A DNA stretch of 15,025 bases, taken from positions 1 to 15,025 of the forward strand of contig CAJFQT010000025.1 in NCBI GenBank assembly GCA_904419095.1. The letters are read 5' to 3'. Of the stretch, positions 7,367 through 14,559 are shown piece after piece. The notes under the pieces are model-generated. The model was not told the DNA's origin and did no database searches. It saw only the letters and a program-made list of their open reading frames with translations. Each line of letters opens with the position of its first letter. Positions within the stretch are counted from its first letter, which is position 1. Position numbers and translations under genes: made by a program. This DNA is from an uncultured Clostridia bacterium. GTDB taxonomy: Bacteria; Bacillota; Clostridia; TANB77; CAG-508.

Positions 7367-7403
7367 AAAGGGATTTTGAGGTCCGTCCCCAAATCCCTTT
7401 TTT
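7365..7403. terminator. Bidirectional terminator made of a REP-like unit
   Basis: AAAAAGGGATTT (7365-7376) pairs perfectly over 12 bases with AAATCCCTTTTT (7391-7402). T-runs follow in both directions, so it can stop rseP from the left and the reverse-strand gene at 7408-7836 from the right. The core (7369-7398) is a fifth copy of the 30-base repeat found around 1048-1339, in inverted orientation and with the same GGGACGGACC centre. The stem begins inside the rseP TAA. Confidence 0.85.
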
Positions 7404-7407
7404 CTAA

Positions 7408-7836
7408 CTATAAATACTTTTTTAACTTCTCAACAGTATGTTCTTGAAAGGCAATAAAGTCTTTTAATATAGATTTAATCTCATGAGTAGTATCAGGATT
7501 ATTATTCCATAATTTAACACCTTCAATTATTCCCATGTTAGTACCTTGAAGCATCATTTCTGCTATTTTCGAATTACTTTTATCCACCAATGTGTTCATT
7601 TCTATACTAACCCATCCCATGGCTTTTTGCATTGGGTTTAACTGTTCAGGTGTATCTGAATAATGACTTATTTCTTCATTAGTTCTTTCTAGTAAATTAC
7701 TATATTCAGCATATTGGTTTAATAAGTCATCTTTGAGATTTTGATCATCTACTTTTGTTGTAATATTAGAAATAGAATCTAATCCCATTTGAAGACCTTT
7801 TCCAATTTCATTTAAAATATACTTAGAATTATCCAT
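7408..7836 (-). CDS. Small all-helical protein of unknown function
   Basis: I do not recognise this protein. The frame is open from 8040, but that would overlap polC on the opposite strand and add an implausible hydrophobic leader. The ATG at 7836 has TGGAGG eight bases upstream and gives MDNSKYILNEIGKGLQMG, 142 residues. The product is soluble, predicted mainly helical with amphipathic segments (about 3-30, 35-60, 70-110, 115-142), and contains MGWVSIEMNTLVDKSNSKIAEMM and MGIIEGVKLWN. A four-helix bundle, ferritin-like in shape, is possible, but I see no clear ExxH metal ligands. It is transcribed divergently from polC (133-base gap) and convergently with rseP, so it is a single-gene unit. 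A TATAAT at 7859-7864 (reverse strand) could be its -10, with no good -35. Confidence 0.78.
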   Translation of the reverse strand: MDNSKYILNEIGKGLQMGLDSISNITTKVDDQNLKDDLLNQYAEYSNLLERTNEEISHYSDTPEQLNPMQKAMGWVSIEMNTLVDKSNSKIAEMMLQGTNMGIIEGVKLWNNNPDTTHEIKSILKDFIAFQEHTVEKLKKYL

Positions 7837-7907
7837 TTTTTTAACCTCCATTAAAATTATTATAAACAAAAAGAAAAAAAATATTAGTAAAATATAATTT
7901 GTTCGCT

Positions 7908-7935
7908 TTAACAAAAAAAGAAAGTATGATAAAAT
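7908..7935 (+). promoter_or_regulatory. Promoter for polC
   Basis: TTAACA (7908-7913), 16 bases, then an extended -10 TGATAAAAT (7927-7935) end 34 bases before the polC ATG. The 12-mer TATGATAAAATA is identical to the one before pyrH. Confidence 0.65.
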
Positions 7936-7969
7936 ACGTTCAAACAATATAATAAAGGAAGTAATAAAA

Positions 7970-10900
7970 ATGTCTGAATCAAAGATAGGAGCTACAACAA
8001 AAACAAAAAAAGAAGAACAACAAAAAGCCAAAAGATACATAAAAGATATATTTAGTGATTATGAAACAAGAAATTGCATAAAAGATGCAGAAATAGAAGG
8101 ACTAAACTTAATGAAAAAGAAAAACGTCCTAGGAATTATTATAAAATCAGACAAATACATTGAAATAAAAGAAATATGGTATTTTGAAAAATTCTTAATA
8201 GAAAGATTTTCATTTCAAAATATAGAACTAGTAATAAAATACGAAGAAGGAGTAAGATTAAGAACAATAGAAGAAGAGTGGAGAAATATAATATGTTATA
8301 TGGCACATAAATATCCACTAACAAAACCATTATTACTAATGAAAAGTGATTTAAATGTAGAAGAAAATACTATAACAGTAAAAATGCATGTAAAAGGAGC
8401 AGAATTTCTAAAAGCCAAGAAGACAGATAAGGAGCTTGAAAAAGTAATTAAAAATTTATTTGGTAAAGAATATAAAATAGATTTACAAGAAGAAATAAAT
8501 GAATCAGAAATATTAAATAAAGAAAACAAAGCAAGAGAAGAAGAAGAAAAAGCTATAGAAGAATTAGAAAAAAGACAAGAAATAGGGCAAGTATCACAAA
8601 ATAAAGAAAACAAGGAATTAGAAAATCAAATATATGAGTACAATGATGTAGATTATAAAATGCCAGATGATATAGAAGGATATATTCCAGTACCAGAAGA
8701 AATGGAAAATGGAATAGCAGTAAATGCAACAGAACACAATCAAGAATCACCAATAAATGAATCAAAGCAAGAAACAGAAGAAATAAAAGAATATATTATG
8801 GGAAAACCATCAAGAGCTAAAGAAAAAAAGATAAAAATAAAAGACATAACTGCAAATGATGGAAGAGTTACAATAGAAGGTAGAATATTAACTTGTGAAG
8901 CAAGAGAAACAAAATCAGGAAAAGGAATGTTAATTTTTGATATATATGATGGAACAGGAACAATGGTATGCAAATCATTTGCAAAAGACATAAAAGAAGG
9001 AAATGATATAGCAGAAAAAATAAAACAAGCAAAAGCAATAAAAGCAATTGGAAAAGCAGGATTAGATACATATGCAGGAGATGTAACAGTAATTGCAAAC
9101 ACAATAATAGAAGTAGAAAATACAGACATACCAGAATTACCAACAGAAGCAGAAGACACGCCATTAATATTAGGTATGACACCGGTTATAAATGAACCAT
9201 TAGTAAAAATATCAGAACTAGGAGTAGAAGATGGTAAAGTTTCAATTGATGGAGAAGTCATCGGAATGGAAGATAGAGAATTAAAATCAGGAAAAACTTT
9301 ACTAAGTTTTGATATATATGATGGAACAAGCAGTATGACATGTAAAGCATTTTTAAATAAAGACAATAGTAAAAAAGTTATAAAAAGAATAAAAAATGCA
9401 AAAGGAATAAGGCTCGCTGGAACTGCACAGATGGATTCATTTTCAAATGAGCTAACAATAATGGCAAATACAATAGTTGAATCAGAAGGAATAAAGAAAC
9501 AAATAAGACAAGATAACTCAGAAGTAAAAAGAGTAGAATTACATATGCACACAAAGATGAGTCAAATGGATGCAATGACATCAGCAACTGACTTAATTAA
9601 AAGAGCAATGAAATGGGGAATGAAATCAATTGCTATAACAGACCATGGAGTAGTACAAGCCTTTCCAGAAGCACACAAATTGTTAGGAGTTAATAATCCA
9701 GATATGAAAGTAATATATGGAGTAGAGGCATATCTAGCACCAGATAACACAAAGTCAGTATATAATGGAAAAGGACAAAGCATAGATACAACATATTGTG
9801 TATTAGACTTAGAAACAACAGGATTTTCAGCAACAACAGAGAAGATAACAGAAGTAGGAATAATGAAAGTAAAAAATGGAGAAGTAATAGACGAATTTAG
9901 CACTTTCGTAAATCCTGAAAAACACATACCAGAAAGAGTAACAGAAGTAACAAACATAACAGATGAGATGGTGGTAGACGCAGAGACAATAGACAAAGTA
10001 TTTCCTAAAATATTAGAATTCTTAGGAGACGAAAAAGAAACTGTAATAGTAGCACATAATGCAAACTTTGATGTGGGATTCTTAAAACAAAATGCAAAAG
10101 TATTAGGGTATAAATTTGAATACACATATTTAGATACATTAAGTTTAGCTAAAGATCTATTTCCAAACTATAAAAAATACAAATTAGGAAAAATAGCAGA
10201 AAATCTTGGAATTAAAGTAGAAGTAGCCCATCGAGCATTAGATGATGTTGATACAACAGTAAAAGTATTTAATGTTATGATAAAAATGTTAAAAGAAAAA
10301 GGAGCAAAAATAGTAGATGACATTGACCAAGTGGCAGCAGATGAACATGCAAAAAAAGAAGAATATAAAAAATTAAAAACATATCATGCAATAATACTTG
10401 CAAAAAACTATATAGGATTAAGAAACCTATACAAATTAGTTTCACTTTCACATTTACATTATTTTTATAGAAAACCACGTATACTAAAAAGTTTATACAA
10501 AAAATATTCTGAGGGGCTAATTTTAGGAAGTGCATGTGAAGCAGGAGAACTATATCAAGCAATTGAGCTTGGAAAAACTGATGAAGAAATAGAAGATATA
10601 GCAAATGACTATGATTACTTAGAAATTCAACCAACAGGAAATAACCAATTTTTAATAAGAAATGGAATATTCAGAGACGAAGAAGACTTAAGAGACATAA
10701 ATAGAAAAATAGTAGCTCTTGGTGAAAAACTAAATAAACCAGTAGTAGCAACTTGTGATGTACACTTTATGGATCCTCAAGATGAAATATATAGACGTAT
10801 ATTAGAAGCAGGACAAAAATATGATGATGCAGATAATCAAGCACCATTATATTTAAGAACAACAGAGGAAATGTTAGAAGAATTTAGCTATTTAGGAAAA

Positions 10901-12046
10901 GAAAAAGCATATGAAGTAGTAGTAACTAACACAAATAAAATAGCAGATATGTGTGAAAGAATAAGTCCAATATCTCCTGAAAAATGTCCCCCACACATAC
11001 CAGGATGTGAACAAACAATAAAAGATATAGCATATGGAAAAGCACATGAACTATATGGTGACCCACTACCAGAAATAGTACAAACAAGATTAGACAAAGA
11101 ATTAGATTCAATTATAAAAAATGGGTTCTCTGTAATGTATATAATAGCACAAAAATTAGTATGGAAATCAAATGAAGATGGATATATAGTAGGTTCAAGA
11201 GGTTCAGTAGGTTCATCATTTGTAGCTAATATGACAGGAATAACAGAAGTAAACTCTTTACCAGCACATTATAGATGTCCAAACTGCAAATATTCAGACT
11301 TCACAGATTATGGAGTAAAAAATGGATTTGATTTGCCAGATAAAAATTGTCCAAAATGTGGACATAAACTAGATAAGGATGGAATGGATATACCATTCGA
11401 AACATTCTTAGGATTCAATGGAGACAAAGAACCAGATATAGACTTAAACTTCTCAGGAGAATATCAAGCAAAAGCACACAAATACACAGAAGTAATATTT
11501 GGAAAAGGAACAACATTCAAAGCAGGAACAATAGGAACAGTAGCAGACAAAACAGCTTATGGATATGTAAAAAACTACTTTGAGGAAAGACACATACCAA
11601 TAAATCAAGCAGAAATAAAGAGAATATCACAAGGATGTACTGGAATAAAAAGAACAACAGGACAACATCCAGGAGGAATAATAGTAGTACCAAAAGGAAG
11701 AGAAATATACGAATTCTGTCCAGTACAACATCCAGCAGATGACCCAAATTCAGACATAATAACAACACATTTTGATTATCACTCAATAGATCAAAACTTA
11801 TTAAAGTTAGATATACTAGGACACGACGATCCGACGGTAATAAGAATGTTACAAGACATAACAGGAATAGACCCAACAAAAGTACCATTAGATGACAAAG
11901 AAACAATGTCAATATTCAGTTCAACAGAAGCACTTCGGAGTAACACCAAAACAAATAGGGTCAGAAGTAGGAAGTTACGGAATACCAGAATTTGGAACAA
12001 AATTTGTAAGAGGAATGTTAGTAGACACAAGACCAACAACATTTGA
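7970..12046 (+). CDS. polC: DNA polymerase III PolC-type, N-terminal and catalytic part (frame breaks at 11936)
   Basis: PolC is the Gram-positive replicative polymerase with built-in 3'-5' proofreading. ATG follows GGAAG at good spacing. Domains: an N-terminal region (1-180) with a charged linker to about 287; two successive OB folds, 288-382 and 411-508, each with KSGK then FDIYDGT; a PHP domain starting at HMHTKMSQMD (~525), interrupted as usual by a DEDDh exonuclease with DLETTG (613-618), HNANFDVGFL and HRALDDV; a zinc finger CPNC...CPKC; and the polymerase catalytic Asp pair at D1156 and D1158 (EPDIDLNF) with the third near D1281. Family sequence holds to ...IFSSTEAL (Leu1322, codon 11933-11935). 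The next 36 codons are a basic nonsense tail ending at 12046, while the true continuation is in the +1 frame. Joined length would be about 1634 residues, against roughly 1430-1450 normally. Confidence 0.95.
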   Translation: MSESKIGATTKTKKEEQQKAKRYIKDIFSDYETRNCIKDAEIEGLNLMKKKNVLGIIIKSDKYIEIKEIWYFEKFLIERFSFQNIELVIKYEEGVRLRTIEEEWRNIICYMAHKYPLTKPLLLMKSDLNVEENTITVKMHVKGAEFLKAKKTDKELEKVIKNLFGKEYKIDLQEEINESEILNKENKAREEEEKAIEELEKRQEIGQVSQNKENKELENQIYEYNDVDYKMPDDIEGYIPVPEEMENGIAVNATEHNQESPINESKQETEEIKEYIMGKPSRAKEKKIKIKDITANDGRVTIEGRILTCEARETKSGKGMLIFDIYDGTGTMVCKSFAKDIKEGNDIAEKIKQAKAIKAIGKAGLDTYAGDVTVIANTIIEVENTDIPELPTEAEDTPLILGMTPVINEPLVKISELGVEDGKVSIDGEVIGMEDRELKSGKTLLSFDIYDGTSSMTCKAFLNKDNSKKVIKRIKNAKGIRLAGTAQMDSFSNELTIMANTIVESEGIKKQIRQDNSEVKRVELHMHTKMSQMDAMTSATDLIKRAMKWGMKSIAITDHGVVQAFPEAHKLLGVNNPDMKVIYGVEAYLAPDNTKSVYNGKGQSIDTTYCVLDLETTGFSATTEKITEVGIMKVKNGEVIDEFSTFVNPEKHIPERVTEVTNITDEMVVDAETIDKVFPKILEFLGDEKETVIVAHNANFDVGFLKQNAKVLGYKFEYTYLDTLSLAKDLFPNYKKYKLGKIAENLGIKVEVAHRALDDVDTTVKVFNVMIKMLKEKGAKIVDDIDQVAADEHAKKEEYKKLKTYHAIILAKNYIGLRNLYKLVSLSHLHYFYRKPRILKSLYKKYSEGLILGSACEAGELYQAIELGKTDEEIEDIANDYDYLEIQPTGNNQFLIRNGIFRDEEDLRDINRKIVALGEKLNKPVVATCDVHFMDPQDEIYRRILEAGQKYDDADNQAPLYLRTTEEMLEEFSYLGKEKAYEVVVTNTNKIADMCERISPISPEKCPPHIPGCEQTIKDIAYGKAHELYGDPLPEIVQTRLDKELDSIIKNGFSVMYIIAQKLVWKSNEDGYIVGSRGSVGSSFVANMTGITEVNSLPAHYRCPNCKYSDFTDYGVKNGFDLPDKNCPKCGHKLDKDGMDIPFETFLGFNGDKEPDIDLNFSGEYQAKAHKYTEVIFGKGTTFKAGTIGTVADKTAYGYVKNYFEERHIPINQAEIKRISQGCTGIKRTTGQHPGGIIVVPKGREIYEFCPVQHPADDPNSDIITTHFDYHSIDQNLLKLDILGHDDPTVIRMLQDITGIDPTKVPLDDKETMSIFSSTEALRSNTKTNRVRSRKLRNTRIWNKICKRNVSRHKTNNI
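11933..11939 (+). other. Putative +1 frameshift site in polC (CTT CGG A)
   Basis: The upstream frame reads GAA GCA CTT CGG AGT. Skipping the C at 11936 gives GAA GCA CTT GGA GTA ACA CCA, that is EALGVTP, which is the PolC family sequence at this point (B. subtilis has STEPLGVTPEQI). CTT can slip +1 to TTC, and CGG is a very rare Arg codon here, as in the yeast Ty1 site CTT-AGG-C. I see no strong internal Shine-Dalgarno and only a weak downstream stem (GTAAC/GTTAC). A one-base assembly or real indel is the alternative. Confidence 0.55.
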
Positions 12047-12875
12047 CGAACTAATACGTATATCAGGTTTATCACATGGAACAGACGTATGGCTAGGAAA
12101 CGCTCAAAGCCTAATAGAACAAGGAACAGTAACACTAACAGAAGCAATCTGTTGTCGTGACGATATAATGATTTATTTAATAAAACAAGGATTACCGCCA
12201 AATTCAGCGTTCAAAATAATGGAAACAGTACGTAAAGGAAAAGCACTAAAAGATCCAGCAAAATGGGCAGAATATGTAGCACTAATGAAAGAACACAATG
12301 TACCAGATTGGTATATAAAATCATGTGAAAAAATAAAATACATGTTTCCAAAAGCACATGCAGCAGCATATGTAACAAACGCATTCAGAATAGCCTGGTT
12401 TAAAGTACACGAGCCAAAAGCATATTATTCAGCATTTTTCTCAATAAGAGCATCAGATGAATTTGACAGTGAAATAATGATATTTGGAGAAGAAAAAGTC
12501 AAAAACAAAATGAAAGAAATAGATCTACTAGGAAATAACGCAACACAAAAAGACAAAGCAATGTACCCAGTACTAGAACTAGTATTAGAAATGTATGAAA
12601 GAGGGTTGAAATTTTTACCGATAGATTTATACAAATCTGACGCGACAAAATTCATACCAGAAGAAGATGGAATAAGACCACCATTAAACAGTATACCAGG
12701 ATTAGGAACAGTAGCAGCACTAGGAATAGCAGAAGCAAGAAAAGAAGGAAAATTCATGTCAATAGATGATATGAAAATAAGGTCAAAGATAGGAGACTCA
12801 GTAGCAGACCTACTAAAAAAATTCGGATGCCTAGAAGGAATGAGCCAAAGTAACCAAATGAGCTTATTTGGATAG
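11937..12875 (+). CDS. polC: DNA polymerase III PolC-type, C-terminal part in the +1 frame
   Basis: This frame supplies the last ~312 residues of PolC: GVTPKQIGSEVGSYGIPEFG, the very conserved RISGLSHGTDVW, then AYVTNAFRIAWFKVHEP, the helix-hairpin-helix-like PGLGTVAALGIAEARKEGKF, and a terminal clamp-binding motif NQMSLFG. These are the fingers and tail regions needed for DNA and sliding-clamp binding. The frame is open from an ATG at 11892, but that codon lies inside the catalytic domain of the other frame, has no ribosome binding site, and the residues before 11937 do not match the family. It is therefore unlikely to be a separate gene. It is annotated apart only because of the break at 11936. 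No clear terminator follows the stop. Confidence 0.93.
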   Translation, partial: GVTPKQIGSEVGSYGIPEFGTKFVRGMLVDTRPTTFDELIRISGLSHGTDVWLGNAQSLIEQGTVTLTEAICCRDDIMIYLIKQGLPPNSAFKIMETVRKGKALKDPAKWAEYVALMKEHNVPDWYIKSCEKIKYMFPKAHAAAYVTNAFRIAWFKVHEPKAYYSAFFSIRASDEFDSEIMIFGEEKVKNKMKEIDLLGNNATQKDKAMYPVLELVLEMYERGLKFLPIDLYKSDATKFIPEEDGIRPPLNSIPGLGTVAALGIAEARKEGKFMSIDDMKIRSKIGDSVADLLKKFGCLEGMSQSNQMSLFG

Positions 12876-12898
12876 AATTTTAAGATAAAACAAAGATA

Positions 12899-12927
12899 TT
12901 GACAAGTTGTAATAATAGTAGTAAAAC
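12899..12927 (+). promoter_or_regulatory. Possible promoter for the HD-domain gene
   Basis: A perfect TTGACA (12899-12904) is followed after 17 bases by TAAAAC (12922-12927), a mediocre -10. It lies 24 bases after the polC stop and 80 bases before the next start codon. The remaining 12928-13000 is featureless AT-rich leader apart from an A6T6 palindrome. Confidence 0.4.
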
Positions 12928-13007
12928 AAATATAGTAAATAAGAAAAAATATATAAAATAAGTAATAAAAATTAAAAAATTTTTTATAAAATAAAGGAGG
13001 AATATCT

Positions 13008-14066
13008 ATGGAATATTTTGAGAATTTAAATCTAACATTAAAAAGGTATTTTAAAATACTATCTCCAGAAATACCAGAATTTTTATGCGAATACATAAAT
13101 ACACCAGCAATGCAAAAACAGGACAGAATCAGTGTAACAAGTGGAACATATTATTCAAAACTTTTTGATATAAAATTATGGTATTCAAGTTTAGAACATA
13201 GTATAGCAGTAGCATTAATAATTTGGAACTTTACGAAAGACAAAAAACAAACATTAGCAGGATTATTTCACGATATAGCAACACCAGCATTTAAACACTG
13301 CATAGACTTTATGAATGGAGACTATGAAAAACAGGAATCAACAGAAGAATTAACAACAAAGATTATAAGTGATTCAAAAGAAATCATGAATCTACTAAAC
13401 AGAGATGGAATAAAAATAGAAGAAGTATCAGATTATCATATATATCCAATAGCTGACAATGATACACCACAACTTGCAGCAGACAGATTAGAATATACAT
13501 TATCAAATGGATTAGGTGTAAGAAAACATTTATGGGATTTAGAGGATATAGAAGAAATTTATAATAATATAGAAGTCCAAAAGAATGAAAAAGGAATAGA
13601 AGAATTAGGATTCAAAGATATAAACATAGCAGAAAAATTTGTTCATACAATGTCCAAACTTTCAATGATATATATATCTAGTGAAACAAAATACACAATG
13701 CAATTTTTTGCTGATATAGTTAAGAAAATGTATGGACAAAAAATGATATCAAAAAAAGATTTATATGAACTATCAGAACAAGAAATTATAAATAAAATTG
13801 AAAAATGTGATTATGATAATATTTCACAATGTTTTAACATTTGGAAAAATGCTACAAAAATAAAAGAAAGTGATATTCCTGTAAAAGATAAATATTGCGT
13901 AAATGTAAATGCAAAGAAAAGATATATAATACCACTTGTAAAAAATGAGAATGAATATGTCAGAATAGACAAGATATCTGAAAAAGCAAAAGAAGATATT
14001 AATAAATTTTTAAATTTTAAAACAAAACCATATTCATATTTAGACCTTAATTTAAAAGTAGACTAA
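13008..14066 (+). CDS. HD-domain phosphohydrolase
   Basis: This is a 352-residue soluble protein with an HD-superfamily metal site: His64 in LEHS, His88-Asp89 in GLFHDIATPAFKH, and Asp159 in QLAADRLEYTL. His97 and Asp100 extend the HDxxTPxFxHxxD pattern that recalls the dNTP triphosphohydrolase/SAMHD1 branch (HDxGHxPFSH). Conserved-looking blocks MNGDYEKQESTEE and YPIADNDTPQ suggest a defined clostridial subfamily. It probably removes phosphate from a nucleotide or related phosphoester, but the substrate cannot be read from sequence. A strong AAAGGAGG lies seven bases before ATG. It follows polC in the same direction after 132 bases, possibly on its own promoter. No GTPase, relA or GGDEF domain is attached. 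The C-terminal ~130 residues are unrecognised. Confidence 0.85.
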   Translation: MEYFENLNLTLKRYFKILSPEIPEFLCEYINTPAMQKQDRISVTSGTYYSKLFDIKLWYSSLEHSIAVALIIWNFTKDKKQTLAGLFHDIATPAFKHCIDFMNGDYEKQESTEELTTKIISDSKEIMNLLNRDGIKIEEVSDYHIYPIADNDTPQLAADRLEYTLSNGLGVRKHLWDLEDIEEIYNNIEVQKNEKGIEELGFKDINIAEKFVHTMSKLSMIYISSETKYTMQFFADIVKKMYGQKMISKKDLYELSEQEIINKIEKCDYDNISQCFNIWKNATKIKESDIPVKDKYCVNVNAKKRYIIPLVKNENEYVRIDKISEKAKEDINKFLNFKTKPYSYLDLNLKVD

Positions 14067-14125
14067 TAGACTAAAAACAATCTAATTTTACAGTAAGAAA
14101 GGTATTTAATATACAATAAAAAAGA

Positions 14126-14150
14126 TAGTAGGAGTTAAAAACTCCTACTA
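14126..14150 (-). terminator. Terminator of the reverse-strand 92-residue gene
   Basis: TAGTAGGAGTT (14126-14136) and AACTCCTACTA (14140-14150) are perfectly complementary over 11 bases with a three-base loop. On the reverse strand the stem is followed by TCTTTTTTATTG, a good U-tract. On the + strand the tail is only AAATATATTTT, so it serves the HD gene less well. It sits between the two convergent genes. Confidence 0.85.
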
Positions 14151-14169
14151 AATATATTTTACTAAAATA

Positions 14170-14448
14170 TTACGGTAGATTACTATAAAAGCCTGTCAAA
14201 CCTGAAATGATGTCATATAACCGACTCTTCCTAGCATCAGAAGAAGAAAAAGTAATAGCTTCATCTTTACCAGGTAAATAATACTCAAGAAAATAAACTT
14301 TGCCATTCGTCAAAATTATAGTCTTATTATAGGCTTCCTCAGGAAAAACCACATTAATAATATCATTATTTAGCCGAACAACTGAAAGTTCTGGATGACA
14401 TCTTTCAAAATGTTCCCAAGAGTCTACATTTGGTTTAATTTTTTTCAT
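14170..14448 (-). CDS. Small hypothetical protein
   Basis: This is a 92-residue soluble protein, MKKIKPNVDSWEHFERCHPE..., that I do not recognise. It has a Trp and several aromatic residues, a beta-rich middle (VVRLNNDIINVVFPEE, KTIILTNGKVYFLEYY), and a more helical C-terminus. There is no signal peptide and no membrane segment. The start is clear: AAGGAGG seven bases before ATG. It has its own promoter with a dyad over the -10, and its own terminator, so it forms a single-gene unit. Its codon use differs from the rest: two Arg codons are CGG and one is AGG in only 92 codons, whereas I found no other in-frame CGG in the larger genes except at the polC break. That suggests recent acquisition, for example from a mobile element, but this is inference. 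Confidence 0.8.
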   Translation of the reverse strand: MKKIKPNVDSWEHFERCHPELSVVRLNNDIINVVFPEEAYNKTIILTNGKVYFLEYYLPGKDEAITFSSSDARKSRLYDIISGLTGFYSNLP

Positions 14449-14481
14449 AGTGAATCCTCCTTATAAAATAATAATATAAAA

Positions 14482-14519
14482 GATAATCACATATTATCAC
14501 AAAAAAATAGAATGGTCAA
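14482..14519 (-). promoter_or_regulatory. Promoter with overlapping dyad for the 92-residue gene
   Basis: On the reverse strand TTGACC (14519-14514), a 17-base spacer and extended -10 TGATAATAT (TAATAT at 14496-14491) form a near-consensus promoter. GATAAT (14482-14487) and ATTATC (14493-14498) are a perfect inverted repeat with a five-base spacer covering the -10, the position expected for a repressor operator. Confidence 0.6.
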
Positions 14520-14559
14520 TTAGAAATTAAATTTAGAATAAAATAGAAAATATGAATTT

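Noticed and set aside
7837..8040. Extension of the reverse gene to a start at 8040 (210 residues)
   Set aside because: It would cover the polC start and promoter, adds a Phe/Leu-rich leader typical of reverse-read A-rich DNA, and ignores the strong ribosome binding site at 7836.
8740..9552. Reverse-strand open frame of 270 codons inside polC
   Set aside because: It lies entirely opposite well-conserved PolC OB and PHP sequence. Its Ser/Ile/Phe-rich composition is the usual shadow of A-rich coding DNA, and it has no ribosome binding site.
11900..12050. Intein or intron as the cause of the polC break
   Set aside because: Only one base is surplus at the junction. The family sequence continues immediately, leaving no room for an inserted element.
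11892..12875. Separate gene starting at ATG 11892
   Set aside because: There is no Shine-Dalgarno, the first 15 codons do not match any PolC sequence, and the start lies inside the catalytic domain of the upstream frame. It is better read as the C-terminal part of polC.
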